Shown here: positions 8,833 to 16,651 of the stretch, piece by piece | How positions within the stretch are numbered: position 1 is the stretch's first letter | How the letters are laid out: every line of letters starts with the position of its first letter | Assembly (NCBI RefSeq): GCF_012952295.1 | Contig: NZ_JABBCH010000008.1 | Location: 112,700 to 176,699 of the forward strand | Source: Crystallibacter degradans | Lineage (GTDB): Bacteria > Actinomycetota > Actinomycetes > Actinomycetales > Micrococcaceae | DNA length: 64,000 bases | Direction: 5' to 3' | Notes under the pieces: generated by a model | Seen by the model: only the letters and a program-made list of their open reading frames with translations | What the model was told of the DNA's origin: nothing | Databases searched by the model: none | Position numbers and translations under genes: made by a program

Positions 8833-9468
8833 ATGATCCGTGACGAGAAGATCGGCGGATTCCTCGACCGCCTTGCCTCCGGCGAACCCACGCCGGGAGG
8901 CGGCGCGGCCGGGGCACTGCAGGCTGCGCAAGGAGCGGCTTTGCTGTCCATGGCGGCGAACTTCACCACCGGGCCCGAGTACGCCGAGCATGCTGAACGC
9001 ACCGCCCGTATCCTGGCTGCTGCCCGGGACCTGATACCGACGGCATTGGAACTGGCGGATGCGGACGAACAGTCCTTCCACACGGTGGCCGATGCCTACG
9101 CACTTCCGGACGGAACCGACGAGGAGTCACAGGCCCGGACACGAACAGTGCAGGAATCGCTGGCCCGGGCCGCCGAGCCGCCACGCAAACTGGTCGAGCT
9201 CGCCGGGGAGATCCTTCGCTTGGGGCAGGAGCTGGCCGGCTTTTCCAATCCCAATGTGCTCAGCGACATCGGCGCCGCCGCCGAGGCCGCGCGCGCCGCT
9301 GCTTCCTCCGGCCGCGTGACGCTCGAGATCAACATCGCGGACATCAAAGACCAGCAGGCCTTGGCGGCACTGGAGCCCGCGGTTGCCGAAGCCGGGCGGA
9401 TCATCAACGGTTGCGAGGAACTCTCGGCCCGCATCCGCCGCCTGATCAACGGCCGCGGCGGGCCCTGA
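8833..9468 (+). CDS. Cyclodeaminase/cyclohydrolase family protein (FTCD-C-like)
   Basis: This 211-residue helical protein belongs to the formimidoyltetrahydrofolate cyclodeaminase family, which releases ammonia from formimino-THF to give methenyl-THF. The family signature GEPTPGGGAAGALQAAQGAAL is split here across residues 17-37, followed by LSMAANFTTG, and LAGFSNPNVLSDIGAA appears in the second half. It stands alone and is not fused to a formiminotransferase; no histidine-degradation genes are near. The start ATG follows CAGGAAAGTCCAGCC. Members in actinobacteria are often annotated only to family level, so the folate reaction is inference. Confidence 0.87.
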   Translation: MIRDEKIGGFLDRLASGEPTPGGGAAGALQAAQGAALLSMAANFTTGPEYAEHAERTARILAAARDLIPTALELADADEQSFHTVADAYALPDGTDEESQARTRTVQESLARAAEPPRKLVELAGEILRLGQELAGFSNPNVLSDIGAAAEAARAAASSGRVTLEINIADIKDQQALAALEPAVAEAGRIINGCEELSARIRRLINGRGGP

Positions 9469-9479
9469 CCACTTCCAGC

Positions 9480-10616
9480 CTAAAGGTGCGGGTACTCCGG
9501 CGACCGGCCCTGGAAGGCAAGAATGGCAGGATTGCGGATTTCGCCGTTGCGAATCTCGATGGCGCGGCGGATGACCGGGTCCTCATCCCAACTCGACGGG
9601 CCCGCCATGACGGTGCCGAGGAACGGCAGGACCGCCTGGCTGATCTCCCACGTGGCCGAATTCCACAGATAGGACGGGCTGTGGTCCACGCCGTAGTAGT
9701 TGATGTGGTCCCCGACCTCGAACATCGGCGAGGCGAACGTCGTCGGACGCGCCCAGCTGAACCCCATGCCCTCGTCGCAGGAGACGTCCACGATCAAGCT
9801 CCCCGGCGTGAAGGCGTCCAGGTCCTCGGTCTGCAGGTAGATCAGCGGCGCGTTGGGATCCTGCAGAGTGCAGTTGACCACTATGTCGTTCTCGGCGAGG
9901 AACGGTGCCAGCGGCATCCGGCCCCGCGGCGTGATCACGTGGCTCAGGAACGGCGCATCCTGATCATGGTCGAACTGGACAATATCAACCGAGTGGATCG
10001 GCGAGCCGACGGCGGCAACACTTCGGCTCGTAAGCACCTGAACGCCGTGCACGCCATGGGCGTTGAGTGCCGTGACAGCGCCGCGGGCCGTGGCGCCGAA
10101 TCCAATAACGACGGCGCGCAGCCGGCGCCCGTAGTCGCCGGTCGTCCCGATCAGCTGCAGTGCATGCAGCACTGAGCTGTAGCCGGCCAACTCGTTGTTC
10201 TTATGGAAAACGTGCAGGCCGAACCCGCCGTCGCTGGTCCAGTGGTTCATCGCTTCGTAGGCGATGAGCGTCAGGCGTTTGTCGATGGCAAGCTGCGTGA
10301 CGGCCCGGTCCTGGACACAGTGCGGCCAGCCCCACAGGACCTGGCCATCGCGCAATGCGGCGAGATCTTCGGGCTGGGGCTTCGGCAGCAGGACCACATC
10401 GGATGACTCAATGAGCTCCGGGCGCGAGGTGATGCGGCCTACCAGCGGCTCAAGCTGCGCATCGGAGAGTCCGAACCGCTCGCCGTAGCCGTGCTCCAAG
10501 GTGATCCGGCTCCGGAGCGCAGGGTCAATCTGCTCAAAGTGGCGCGGGTGGATGGGCAGGCGCCGCTCGTCGGGCTTGCGGGTGGTGGACGGAATTCCCA
10601 GGCTCAGCTGGCTCAC
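9480..10616 (-). CDS. AlaDH/PNT-family dehydrogenase (N5-(carboxyethyl)ornithine synthase-like)
   Basis: This 378-residue cytoplasmic protein is related to alanine dehydrogenase and N5-(carboxyethyl)ornithine synthase, NAD(P)H-dependent enzymes that reduce imines or 2-oxo acids. The N-terminal domain has ERRLPIHPRHF, where AlaDH keeps its pyruvate-binding Arg and Lys equivalents. The nucleotide-binding domain has VVIGFGATARGAV in place of the AlaDH GGGVVG-type loop. AYEAMNHW and IVDVSCDEGMGF are further hallmarks of the carboxyethylornithine-synthase branch. The exact substrate cannot be fixed from sequence. It is a monocistronic gene convergent with the cyclodeaminase. Confidence 0.8.
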   Translation of the reverse strand: MSQLSLGIPSTTRKPDERRLPIHPRHFEQIDPALRSRITLEHGYGERFGLSDAQLEPLVGRITSRPELIESSDVVLLPKPQPEDLAALRDGQVLWGWPHCVQDRAVTQLAIDKRLTLIAYEAMNHWTSDGGFGLHVFHKNNELAGYSSVLHALQLIGTTGDYGRRLRAVVIGFGATARGAVTALNAHGVHGVQVLTSRSVAAVGSPIHSVDIVQFDHDQDAPFLSHVITPRGRMPLAPFLAENDIVVNCTLQDPNAPLIYLQTEDLDAFTPGSLIVDVSCDEGMGFSWARPTTFASPMFEVGDHINYYGVDHSPSYLWNSATWEISQAVLPFLGTVMAGPSSWDEDPVIRRAIEIRNGEIRNPAILAFQGRSPEYPHL

Positions 10617-10621
10617 GGGGC

Positions 10622-10756
10622 TCAGTTTTTCTTGGCCTTCGTGAGCTTTTCCATTTCGGAGGCCGCGGCGGCGCCGGCCTTCTTATCGGTGCGCTTCTGC
10701 TTGATCGATTTGCCGGGCTTTTTGGACATGGACTGTCGCGGGGACTTGTCTGCCAT
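10622..10756 (-). CDS. Small lysine-rich basic protein
   Basis: A 44-codon frame encodes a very basic protein (MADKSPRQSMSKKPGKSIKQ, then Lys/Ala-rich to the end). AAGGA lies eight bases before the ATG and the stop is five bases upstream of the dehydrogenase start, so the two are probably co-transcribed. The composition resembles small nucleic-acid-associated proteins seen across Micrococcaceae, but no domain is recognisable. It was found by reading the gap, and its frame has the third-position G/C preference of real genes. Confidence 0.62.
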   Translation of the reverse strand: MADKSPRQSMSKKPGKSIKQKRTDKKAGAAAASEMEKLTKAKKN

Positions 10757-11111
10757 TAGGGGGTTTCCTTAATTGGAGCCGCAATGGCTCCGAGGTTCTG
10801 AGTTTACACGATGCCTAAAATCCGGAGCATGCATCGATTCACTTCGGAGCAGAAAACGCCTGCGATTCGATGACGGTCCTGAACTCCTCCGTAGAGCCCG
10901 ATTTCCTTCGTAATCCACCGTGACCGGCCGTTGCGAAACGGCTACAACAAAGCCCTCGCGGGAGGCTCCAACCGGGCTTGCGTGCCCAATTTGAAGCACT
11001 TCTGAAATATCCCGTGACGGTTCGGAATCAGTATTGAAAGACAGGGATTAAACGGCTGGATCGCGTCATATTCTGGGAGCATCATTCGTGCAATTTGAAA
11101 GGCTTTCAGCC
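10757..11111. other. 355-bp intergenic region without a recognisable gene
   Basis: The only structure I can support is a short inverted repeat next to the basic-protein gene: GGAGCC at 10775-10780 and GGCTCC at 10786-10791 with a five-base loop. No run of T follows it. The rest is lower in G+C than the neighbours and presumably holds the divergent promoters for the gene pair below 10756 and for the secreted protein at 11112. I found no convincing small frame or RNA in it. Confidence 0.5.
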
Positions 11112-11648
11112 ATGAAAAAACTGCATGCGTGGCTCGCGGTCATCATGTTGATCGTTGGACTGGGACTTGTCGCACCCAGCGCAGCCACTGCAGCACCTTA
11201 CTGCGGCATCTATTGGGGATCACTCGCTAAAACGTCTTCGGCCACGACCTACGGGCACCTGGCCAACGTCCGGTCAGGCCAGCACGCCTGCTTCGACCGC
11301 CTAGTGTTCGACATCAAGGGCAAGCGCGCCGGATACGACGTCCGCTACGCCTCTGTCTACACCGAAGGCAAGGGCGACCGTGTTCCGCTCCGGGGGACCG
11401 ACCTGCGCATCATTGTCAAAGCCCCGGCATACGCCAACGGCAAGGCAACCTACCTTCCGCGCAACAAGTCCAACATCGTCAACGTAAAGGACTTCCGGAC
11501 CTTCCGCCAGGTAGCGTGGGCCGGCAGCTTCGAGGGCCAGACGACCATCGGACTCGGCGTCCGGGCACGGTTGCCGTTCCGAACCTTCACTCTCAATGGC
11601 CCGGGCTCGCAGACAAGGCTGGTGATCGATGTCGCCCACCGCTGGTAG
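11112..11648 (+). CDS. Secreted AMIN-like domain protein
   Basis: This 178-residue protein has a clear Sec signal peptide (MKKLHAWLAV start, hydrophobic core, AATAAP cleavage region at about residue 27) and a single exported beta-rich domain. The pattern SGQHACFDRLVFDIKG, VRYASVYTEG and LVIDVAHRW matches the AMIN-like domain found in many actinobacterial exported proteins, thought to contact the cell wall. The ATG at 11112 has GAAAGG nine bases upstream and gives a perfect signal peptide; a GTG at 11088 would add eight residues. There are only two cysteines, at about residues 30 and 58. The specific role is unknown. Confidence 0.8.
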   Translation: MKKLHAWLAVIMLIVGLGLVAPSAATAAPYCGIYWGSLAKTSSATTYGHLANVRSGQHACFDRLVFDIKGKRAGYDVRYASVYTEGKGDRVPLRGTDLRIIVKAPAYANGKATYLPRNKSNIVNVKDFRTFRQVAWAGSFEGQTTIGLGVRARLPFRTFTLNGPGSQTRLVIDVAHRW

Positions 11649-11686
11649 GCACTAAAGAAACTAATCCATCCTGCTATAACGGCGGC

Positions 11687-11739
11687 GGTGTCCCCGCAGG
11701 TGGCTATGCAAGACGCATAATCCACCTGACGGGGACACC
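11687..11739. terminator. Long intergenic hairpin, candidate bidirectional terminator
   Basis: A 17-base left arm (GGTGTCCCCGCAGGTGG, 11687-11703) pairs with the right arm at 11722-11739 with a single bulged base. The loop itself pairs further (TATGC with GCATA). It sits between two convergent genes, where a two-way terminator is expected. No T-tract follows on either side, so termination would rely on the stem alone or on Rho. Confidence 0.6.
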
Positions 11740-11868
11740 GTCGTTCCTGCTGTTATGACCGGATCGCCCGTCACGATTTGGGCTTTTATCCGGTCCGGTC
11801 CGCGCCGTTTGGTGTTCCATTTGCCTGCAGGTCCCCGCGATCTCCAGAAGCCGGCCAGTCCTGCAAGC

Positions 11869-12705
11869 CTAGAAAAGTCCATTCCGTGACCGGGGCCCCA
11901 GAACCAACACCTCCTGGATGGTCGCCAGCATCCTGTCTGCGTCAAACACAACGTCCTCATAGTTGAACCGGAGGGTGGCCGCCCCTTTGGTCAGCGAAAG
12001 ATTTCCGCGCCGATTATCCTTCTTGTACTGTCGGGGTTCACCGTGCTGGCTCCCGTCGAATTCGACAATCAGCCAGCCGTCGATGAGGAAGTCGACCCAG
12101 CCGATCCCATCCAGGTGCACCTGGCACCTCACATCGAATCCGGCCCGGCGGAAAAGGACCCGCCCGATGGTCTCCAGCAAGGAATCAGCTCCAGGCTCAA
12201 TCAGCTCAACGACAGCTCGGGCCTTGCCATTCCGGCGTCCTTGCGTTTGGTCCATCAGGTATCCCAGTTCCAGCCCGTGGTGGAACACCGCTGACTCGGC
12301 AATAACCAGCGCTTCCAGATCCGGCAGACAACGAAGCGCCTGCACCACCGCGTCCTTCAACTCGGCAACCCTCGGACCAGCGCAGCGGTCAGCACCGCGG
12401 AAATAGTGGTTGATATGGATTCCGACGTTGCCTGTCCTGGTAACCACATGAAGCCGGGAGGGACGCCGGAGGAGCCAAAGGCCGTAGTGTTCCGCGGCGC
12501 TGGCGCACGTCAGGATTGCCCGTTCCCGCGCCAGCCAGACGGCGGTTGCGGAGGCCTCCGGCAACGCGAGGACGCCCCTGCTGTGCCGGGCGAGAACCCC
12601 GGATGCGACGGCCCTGTCGATCTCGCGTCGTGCAGCTCCGACCGCCTTTAGCTCGCTCCACCGCACCACTCCGCCTTGATCGGCTACGAACCGCTGGAAG
12701 TCCAT
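11869..12705 (-). CDS. DUF559 domain protein with AbiEi-like N-terminal winged helix
   Basis: This 278-residue protein combines an N-terminal winged-helix of the AbiEi type (VADQGGVVRWSELKAVGAAR at residues 7-26, a second helix RREIDRAVASGVLARHSRGV) with a C-terminal DUF559 domain. The latter resembles Vsr-type endonuclease folds: VDFLIDGWLIVEFDGSQHG carries the acidic residues expected at a nuclease centre. The ATG at 12705 is preceded by a purine-rich GGGGGA; an upstream frame to 12792 has no start signal. Such genes are abundant and solitary in actinobacterial genomes; no partner toxin (AbiEii) is beside it. Activity is unproven. Confidence 0.75.
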   Translation of the reverse strand: MDFQRFVADQGGVVRWSELKAVGAARREIDRAVASGVLARHSRGVLALPEASATAVWLARERAILTCASAAEHYGLWLLRRPSRLHVVTRTGNVGIHINHYFRGADRCAGPRVAELKDAVVQALRCLPDLEALVIAESAVFHHGLELGYLMDQTQGRRNGKARAVVELIEPGADSLLETIGRVLFRRAGFDVRCQVHLDGIGWVDFLIDGWLIVEFDGSQHGEPRQYKKDNRRGNLSLTKGAATLRFNYEDVVFDADRMLATIQEVLVLGPRSRNGLF

Positions 12706-13053
12706 TCCCCCAGCGTTGCTCCCACTTCGCGCCTGTGCACCGGGCCAACTGCGATATGTGGAAAACCGACGGCGCCAATTGGACTTTTTCAACCTTTGCA
12801 GTCCTGCTTCTGGCAGCCCCGAGCTTGATTACCGCCATCCCGGGACGAACCAGCACGCCGCCCCTCAACCAAAAAGTCCAGAGTGTGCCGTTGGATGCCG
12901 AAGCACAGGCCCGGGAGCAGCTGATTCCGGCACAGCCCTGTCCCCATGACACATTTCGGAATATTGGCTCTGCCCGCCGGCGTTGTACGTGCTACCGTTC
13001 AGCGTTCCAGCCGTCAGCCGGCAGCACCACCGACATCTTCTAAGGGGTCCACC
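12706..13053. other. 348-bp divergent intergenic region
   Basis: This lies between the DUF559 gene (minus) and the ABC binding-protein gene (plus). I see no small gene, riboswitch core or strong inverted repeat. The 3' end carries AAGGGG seven bases before the ATG at 13054. Promoters for both genes must be here but I cannot place them with confidence. Confidence 0.4.
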
Positions 13054-13875
13054 ATGATTCGTCGCCGCCTCTCCCTCCTTGGCGCCTCCGCCGCGATCGC
13101 CCTCGCCGTTGTCGGTTGCGGATCTTCCACACCAGCGGAACCCGGTGCAACGTCTGCAGATGCCGGCCCCACCACCCTGCAGGAAATCCAGGATGCCGGC
13201 GTCATCACGGTCGGCACCGAGGGAACCTACAAACCGTTCTCCTTCCACGAGGGCGGCGCCGGGGAGCTTACCGGTTTCGACGTCGAAATCATCACCGCCG
13301 TGGCCGACAAGCTCGGCGTGGAAGCCCAGTTCGAAGAGACCCAGTGGGACGCGATCTTCGCGGGTCTGGAAGCCGGCCGCTTCGATGTGATCGCCAACCA
13401 GGTCTCCATCAATGAGGAACGCCAGGCCAAGTACGACTTCTCCGACCCCTACACCGTGAGCACGGGCGTGCTCGTAACCAAGGCGGACAACTCCGAGATC
13501 ACTTCATTCGAGGACCTCGAGGGCAAGACCACGGCGCAGTCCCTGACCAGCAACTGGTACACGCTCGCCCAGGAGTCCGGCGCAAATGTAGAGGCAGTTG
13601 AAGGCTGGGCCCAGTCCGTGACGCTGCTCGAGCAGGGCCGGGTGGACGCGACCATCAATGACAAGCTGACCTACCTGGATTACCAGAAGACCAGCAACAA
13701 CGAGAACATCAAGATCGCCGCCGAAACCGAGGAAGAGTCCCTGAGCGCGCTGGCGTTCAAGAAGGGCAGTACCGAGCTGGTCGACGCGGTTAACACGGCC
13801 CTCGAGGAACTGCGCGCGGAGGGCAAGCTGGCGGAAATCTCCGAGAAGTACTTCGGCGAGGACGTTACGCAATAA
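13054..13875 (+). CDS. Amino-acid ABC transporter substrate-binding lipoprotein (probably cystine)
   Basis: This 273-residue lipoprotein captures an amino acid outside the cell. It has a lipobox (AVVGC, Cys about 21) and a type II periplasmic-binding fold: GVITVGTEGTYKPFSFHE, LTGFDVEIITAVADKLGV, WDAIFAGLEAGRFDVIANQ. The GTEGTYxPFSFHD-like motif and overall pattern resemble cystine binders such as TcyJ/FliY and TcyA, so cystine is the best guess. It is the first gene of a three-gene operon with the permease 36 bp and the ATPase further downstream. The ATG at 13054 has AAGGGG upstream and yields a correct signal sequence. Confidence 0.9.
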   Translation: MIRRRLSLLGASAAIALAVVGCGSSTPAEPGATSADAGPTTLQEIQDAGVITVGTEGTYKPFSFHEGGAGELTGFDVEIITAVADKLGVEAQFEETQWDAIFAGLEAGRFDVIANQVSINEERQAKYDFSDPYTVSTGVLVTKADNSEITSFEDLEGKTTAQSLTSNWYTLAQESGANVEAVEGWAQSVTLLEQGRVDATINDKLTYLDYQKTSNNENIKIAAETEEESLSALAFKKGSTELVDAVNTALEELRAEGKLAEISEKYFGEDVTQ

Positions 13876-13911
13876 CGACGGCGGCGCAGGCCAAGGCATT
13901 AGCCTAACCGT

Positions 13912-14577
13912 ATGGACATTGATTGGGACCTCGTTGCCAGTTCGTTCTGGCCGCTGGTCCAAGGCGGCATCCGGGGAACCATCCCGCTCTCTCTGGCGTC
14001 CTTCTTCCTGGGCCTGGTCCTCGCGCTGATCGTCGCCCTGATGCGGCTCAGCGGCAACAAGGTCATTTCGGCGATCGCCCGCGGGTACGTGTCCGTTATC
14101 CGTGGCACGCCCCTGCTGGTGCAGCTGTTCGTGATCTTCTACGGCCTGCCTTCCATCGGCGTGGTCATTGATCCGTGGCCCAGCGCCATCATCGCGTTCT
14201 CGCTCAACGTCGGCGGCTATGCGGCGGAAGTGATCCGCGCGGCCATTCTGTCCGTGCCGAAGGGCCAGTGGGAGGCAGGGCACACCATCGGCATGTCGCC
14301 GGTGACCACGCTGCGCCGGATCATCCTGCCGCAGGCCGCGCGGGTGTCCGTGCCGCCGCTGTCCAATACGTTCATCTCGCTGGTCAAGGACACCTCGCTG
14401 GCCTCGCTGATCCTGGTCACCGAGCTATTCCGCCAAGCGCAGGAGATCGCCGCGTTCAGCCAGGAATTCATGGTGCTCTATGTCGAAGCCGCCGTGATCT
14501 ATTGGGTTTTCTGCCTGATCCTCTCCAGCGGGCAGTCGCAATTGGAAAAGAGGCTGGACCGCTATGTCGCCCACTGA
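13912..14577 (+). CDS. Amino-acid ABC transporter permease
   Basis: This 221-residue inner-membrane permease of the HisM/TcyL type forms the translocation channel. Five helices are visible, with the family signature RGTPLLVQLFVIFYGLP at about residues 64-80 and the EAA loop (AILSVPKGQWEAGHTIGMSP) at about 112-131, which docks with the ATPase. A Lys/Asp segment (SLVKDTSLASLI) precedes the last helix. It follows the binding protein and its 3' end overlaps the ATPase gene by 14 bp, showing tight coupling. Confidence 0.93.
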   Translation: MDIDWDLVASSFWPLVQGGIRGTIPLSLASFFLGLVLALIVALMRLSGNKVISAIARGYVSVIRGTPLLVQLFVIFYGLPSIGVVIDPWPSAIIAFSLNVGGYAAEVIRAAILSVPKGQWEAGHTIGMSPVTTLRRIILPQAARVSVPPLSNTFISLVKDTSLASLILVTELFRQAQEIAAFSQEFMVLYVEAAVIYWVFCLILSSGQSQLEKRLDRYVAH

Positions 14578-15364
14578 CCCCCTGGCCCCGCGCGGAACAG
14601 TGCCTGCGCACGAGCCGGTGCTCACCGTGTCCGGCCTGCGCAAGTCCTTCGGCGCGAACCAGGTCCTCAAGTCCATCGATCTGTCCGTCCGGCAAGGCGA
14701 GGTGCTGGCGCTCATCGGGCCCTCCGGTTCCGGCAAGACCACGGTGCTGCGCTGCCTGAACGGTTTGGAAACGCCCGACGGCGGAGTGGTCGCCTTCCGC
14801 GGTATCCGCCCGGTGGATTTCGCCTCGCCGGCATCGAAGAAGCAGCTCGCCTCCCTGCGGGACCAGAGCGCGATGGTCTTCCAGCATTACAACCTCTTTC
14901 CGCATAAGACGGTGCTGGAAAACGTGATCGAGGGCCCCGTCCAGGTGCAGAAGCGTCCCAAGGCCGAGGCCGTCCGCGAGGCGTCGAGCCTGCTGGACCG
15001 GGTGGGACTGGCGGATAAGAGGGACCAGTACCCGCACGAGCTTTCCGGCGGCCAGCAGCAGCGCGTCGGCATTGTGCGCGCGCTGGCCCTGAAGCCCTCG
15101 CTTCTGCTCTTCGACGAGCCGACTTCGGCGCTGGACCCCGAGCTGGTCGGCGACGTGCTCCATGTGATCAAGGAACTGGCCGAGGAGGGCTGGACCATGG
15201 CTCTGGTCACGCACGAACTCGCATTTGCCCGCGAAGTAGCCAGCGAAGTGGTCTTCATGGACGGCGGCGTGGTGGTGGAACGTGGCCACCCCGACCAGGT
15301 GCTACGCGATCCGCAGGAAGAACGCACGCAGCAGTTTGTCCACCGGCTGCTCAATCCGTTCTAG
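14564..15364 (+). CDS. Amino-acid ABC transporter ATP-binding protein
   Basis: This 266-residue ATPase drives the amino-acid importer. It has Walker A GPSGSGKTT (about residues 52-60), the Q-loop VFQHYNLFPH, the signature ELSGGQQQRVGI, Walker B LLLFDEPTSALDPE and the H-loop MALVTHEL. A roughly 18-residue Pro-rich leader (MSPTDPLAPRGTVPAHEP) precedes the first strand. The start overlaps the permease by 14 bp. This completes a full binding-protein, permease, ATPase set; a single permease gene implies a homodimeric channel. Confidence 0.94.
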   Translation: MSPTDPLAPRGTVPAHEPVLTVSGLRKSFGANQVLKSIDLSVRQGEVLALIGPSGSGKTTVLRCLNGLETPDGGVVAFRGIRPVDFASPASKKQLASLRDQSAMVFQHYNLFPHKTVLENVIEGPVQVQKRPKAEAVREASSLLDRVGLADKRDQYPHELSGGQQQRVGIVRALALKPSLLLFDEPTSALDPELVGDVLHVIKELAEEGWTMALVTHELAFAREVASEVVFMDGGVVVERGHPDQVLRDPQEERTQQFVHRLLNPF

Positions 15365-15373
15365 GGCAGCCGG

Positions 15374-16063
15374 TTATACCCCGAGGCCCTCTTTATCCAC
15401 TTTCCGGTGGAAACGCATACCGGCGAGGCCGCCGAGGATTGCCCCGGCAAGAGTAACGGCCGCGATGACCAGCAGCGTAATGAGCGCGGTCGTGGTCATC
15501 TGGTCGGCTCCCATCGGGATGTTCGGGAACGCGTTCATGTTTGCCAGGACATTGGCCTGGCTTCCTGCCACAGCCCCGACCACGGCGATGATGATCGCGA
15601 TGACCACTGCCCAGATCCAGACCGCGATGCCCTGCTTCATGCCGTTGAAGCGAGCCATCCGGCCAGCGACGTAACCTCCGCAGTAATAGGCAATGAAAAG
15701 AATCACAGCCAGCACTATGGCTCCCACGATTCCTGCCGTCGCCGCATCCTGCGCCGCCGCGCCTGCTGCCTCGTCCGGGCTGAGACCGGTATTCGCACCG
15801 ATCGCTGCCCCGATGGCACTGGCCAGGGCGATCAGCAGCACCGCAGCACCGGTCGCCGTCAGCCAACCGAAAAAGGCGGAGCCAATCTTGACGCCGCCGT
15901 ACTTCTCCTTCTCCCGGCCGACCACCGTGCGCCGGTCCTCCGGGCCGTCGACGTAGGCCGCTTCCGCGCCGTCCCCGCGTCCCCGGTCCGCCGATTCACG
16001 GTAGGAGGCCCTGCTGTCCGCCCGGTCGTAGTCCGGCCCGGTCGCTTCGTGTCTTGCATTCAT
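15374..16063 (-). CDS. Four-to-six-helix membrane protein with polar N-terminal region
   Basis: This 229-residue protein starts with about 65 polar, charged residues (many Arg, Asp, Tyr) followed by hydrophobic helices at about 72-98, 108-130, 140-168 and 190-215. The glycine-rich pairs and short loops resemble actinobacterial proteins often called YrzE-like or simply membrane proteins, but I cannot assign a function. The ATG at 16063 has GGAAGGAA seven bases upstream; a longer frame to 16120 lacks a ribosome site. A promoter-like pair lies 65-93 bp upstream. It is convergent with the amino-acid transporter. Confidence 0.75.
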   Translation of the reverse strand: MNARHEATGPDYDRADSRASYRESADRGRGDGAEAAYVDGPEDRRTVVGREKEKYGGVKIGSAFFGWLTATGAAVLLIALASAIGAAIGANTGLSPDEAAGAAAQDAATAGIVGAIVLAVILFIAYYCGGYVAGRMARFNGMKQGIAVWIWAVVIAIIIAVVGAVAGSQANVLANMNAFPNIPMGADQMTTTALITLLVIAAVTLAGAILGGLAGMRFHRKVDKEGLGV

Positions 16064-16127
16064 GATGACGATTCCTTCCACCCGCAACTGCTCCGCGGTG
16101 CCCGAAAATGCACCGCGCACAACGCGA

Positions 16128-16156
16128 ATAGTAAGTAGTCTTATTTGTTAAGTGAA
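16128..16156 (-). promoter_or_regulatory. Candidate sigma-70-type promoter for the membrane-protein gene below
   Basis: Read on the minus strand, TTCACT (16151-16156) and TACTAT (16128-16133) are separated by 17 bases, close to the -35/-10 consensus. They lie about 65 bp upstream of the ATG at 16063, within a locally A+T-rich stretch. Confidence 0.5.
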
Positions 16157-16357
16157 TCACTGCCCATATCACCGCGCAAGGGCGGTGGAAACCCTACAGG
16201 GCGCGGCGGGCTAGCCATCCCCGAAAAAACAGTTAGAATCGTTGTCGATTCCAACTAAGTAATATCTGAGCCGCATTCTGTCATCCTTCGTCTCACTGGC
16301 AGAGTGGGCACACCTGGGTCCGGCCGTTCCCCACAGCCCGGAACCAGGTTCCCGGAG

Positions 16358-16398
16358 AGTCCCGGCATCCTCGGCCCCAACCGAGGGAACCGGGACTC
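16358..16398 (+). other. Strong leader hairpin upstream of the small gene at 16445
   Basis: GAGTCCCGG pairs with CCGGGACTC, and inside it CCTCGG pairs with CCGAGG around a six-base loop. The helix is followed by six A and a second GC-rich hairpin (CCCCGC with GCGGGG). It lies in the 5' leader of the gene starting at 16445. There is no T-tract in the plus direction, so it does not look like a terminator; it may shape the leader or protect the transcript. Confidence 0.45.
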
Positions 16399-16444
16399 AA
16401 AAAAGCCCCGCACCAGCGGGGGGACGAAAGATTGAGTCAGCACT

Positions 16445-16651
16445 ATGACCTCCTTGACACATAAGAAGATCACCGCCTCCTCCGTGGACGAAGCAGACCA
16501 ACTGCTCGACGCTGTTGTGGACGAGCTCCAGCAACTGGCCGGACAGGACGGCATCCACGGCATTCTGGTCACCAAGACCGGGCCGGGTCAGTTCACTGTT
16601 GAGTTGAGCGAAGAGGTGCCGTTCGGCGTGACCGAGGAAGCCATCGCTTAG
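16445..16651 (+). CDS. Small conserved hypothetical protein
   Basis: This 68-residue protein has a plausible compact alpha/beta fold: a helix SSVDEADQLLDAVVDELQQL, then strands around GILVTKTGPGQFTVELS. No known domain is recognised. The ATG at 16445 has no strong Shine-Dalgarno sequence, but the frame matches local codon usage and the gene has a structured leader. Its last 59 bases overlap the convergent benE gene. Confidence 0.6.
   Translation: MTSLTHKKITASSVDEADQLLDAVVDELQQLAGQDGIHGILVTKTGPGQFTVELSEEVPFGVTEEAIA

Noticed and set aside
10830..10846. GCATGCATCGATTC as a third copy of the LysR operator half-site
   Set aside because: Only seven bases match, TTGGAC is absent and the inverted partner is missing.
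16358..16398. Leader hairpin read as an intrinsic terminator
   Set aside because: It is followed by A residues, not T, in the plus direction, and on the minus strand the T-run precedes the stem instead of following it.
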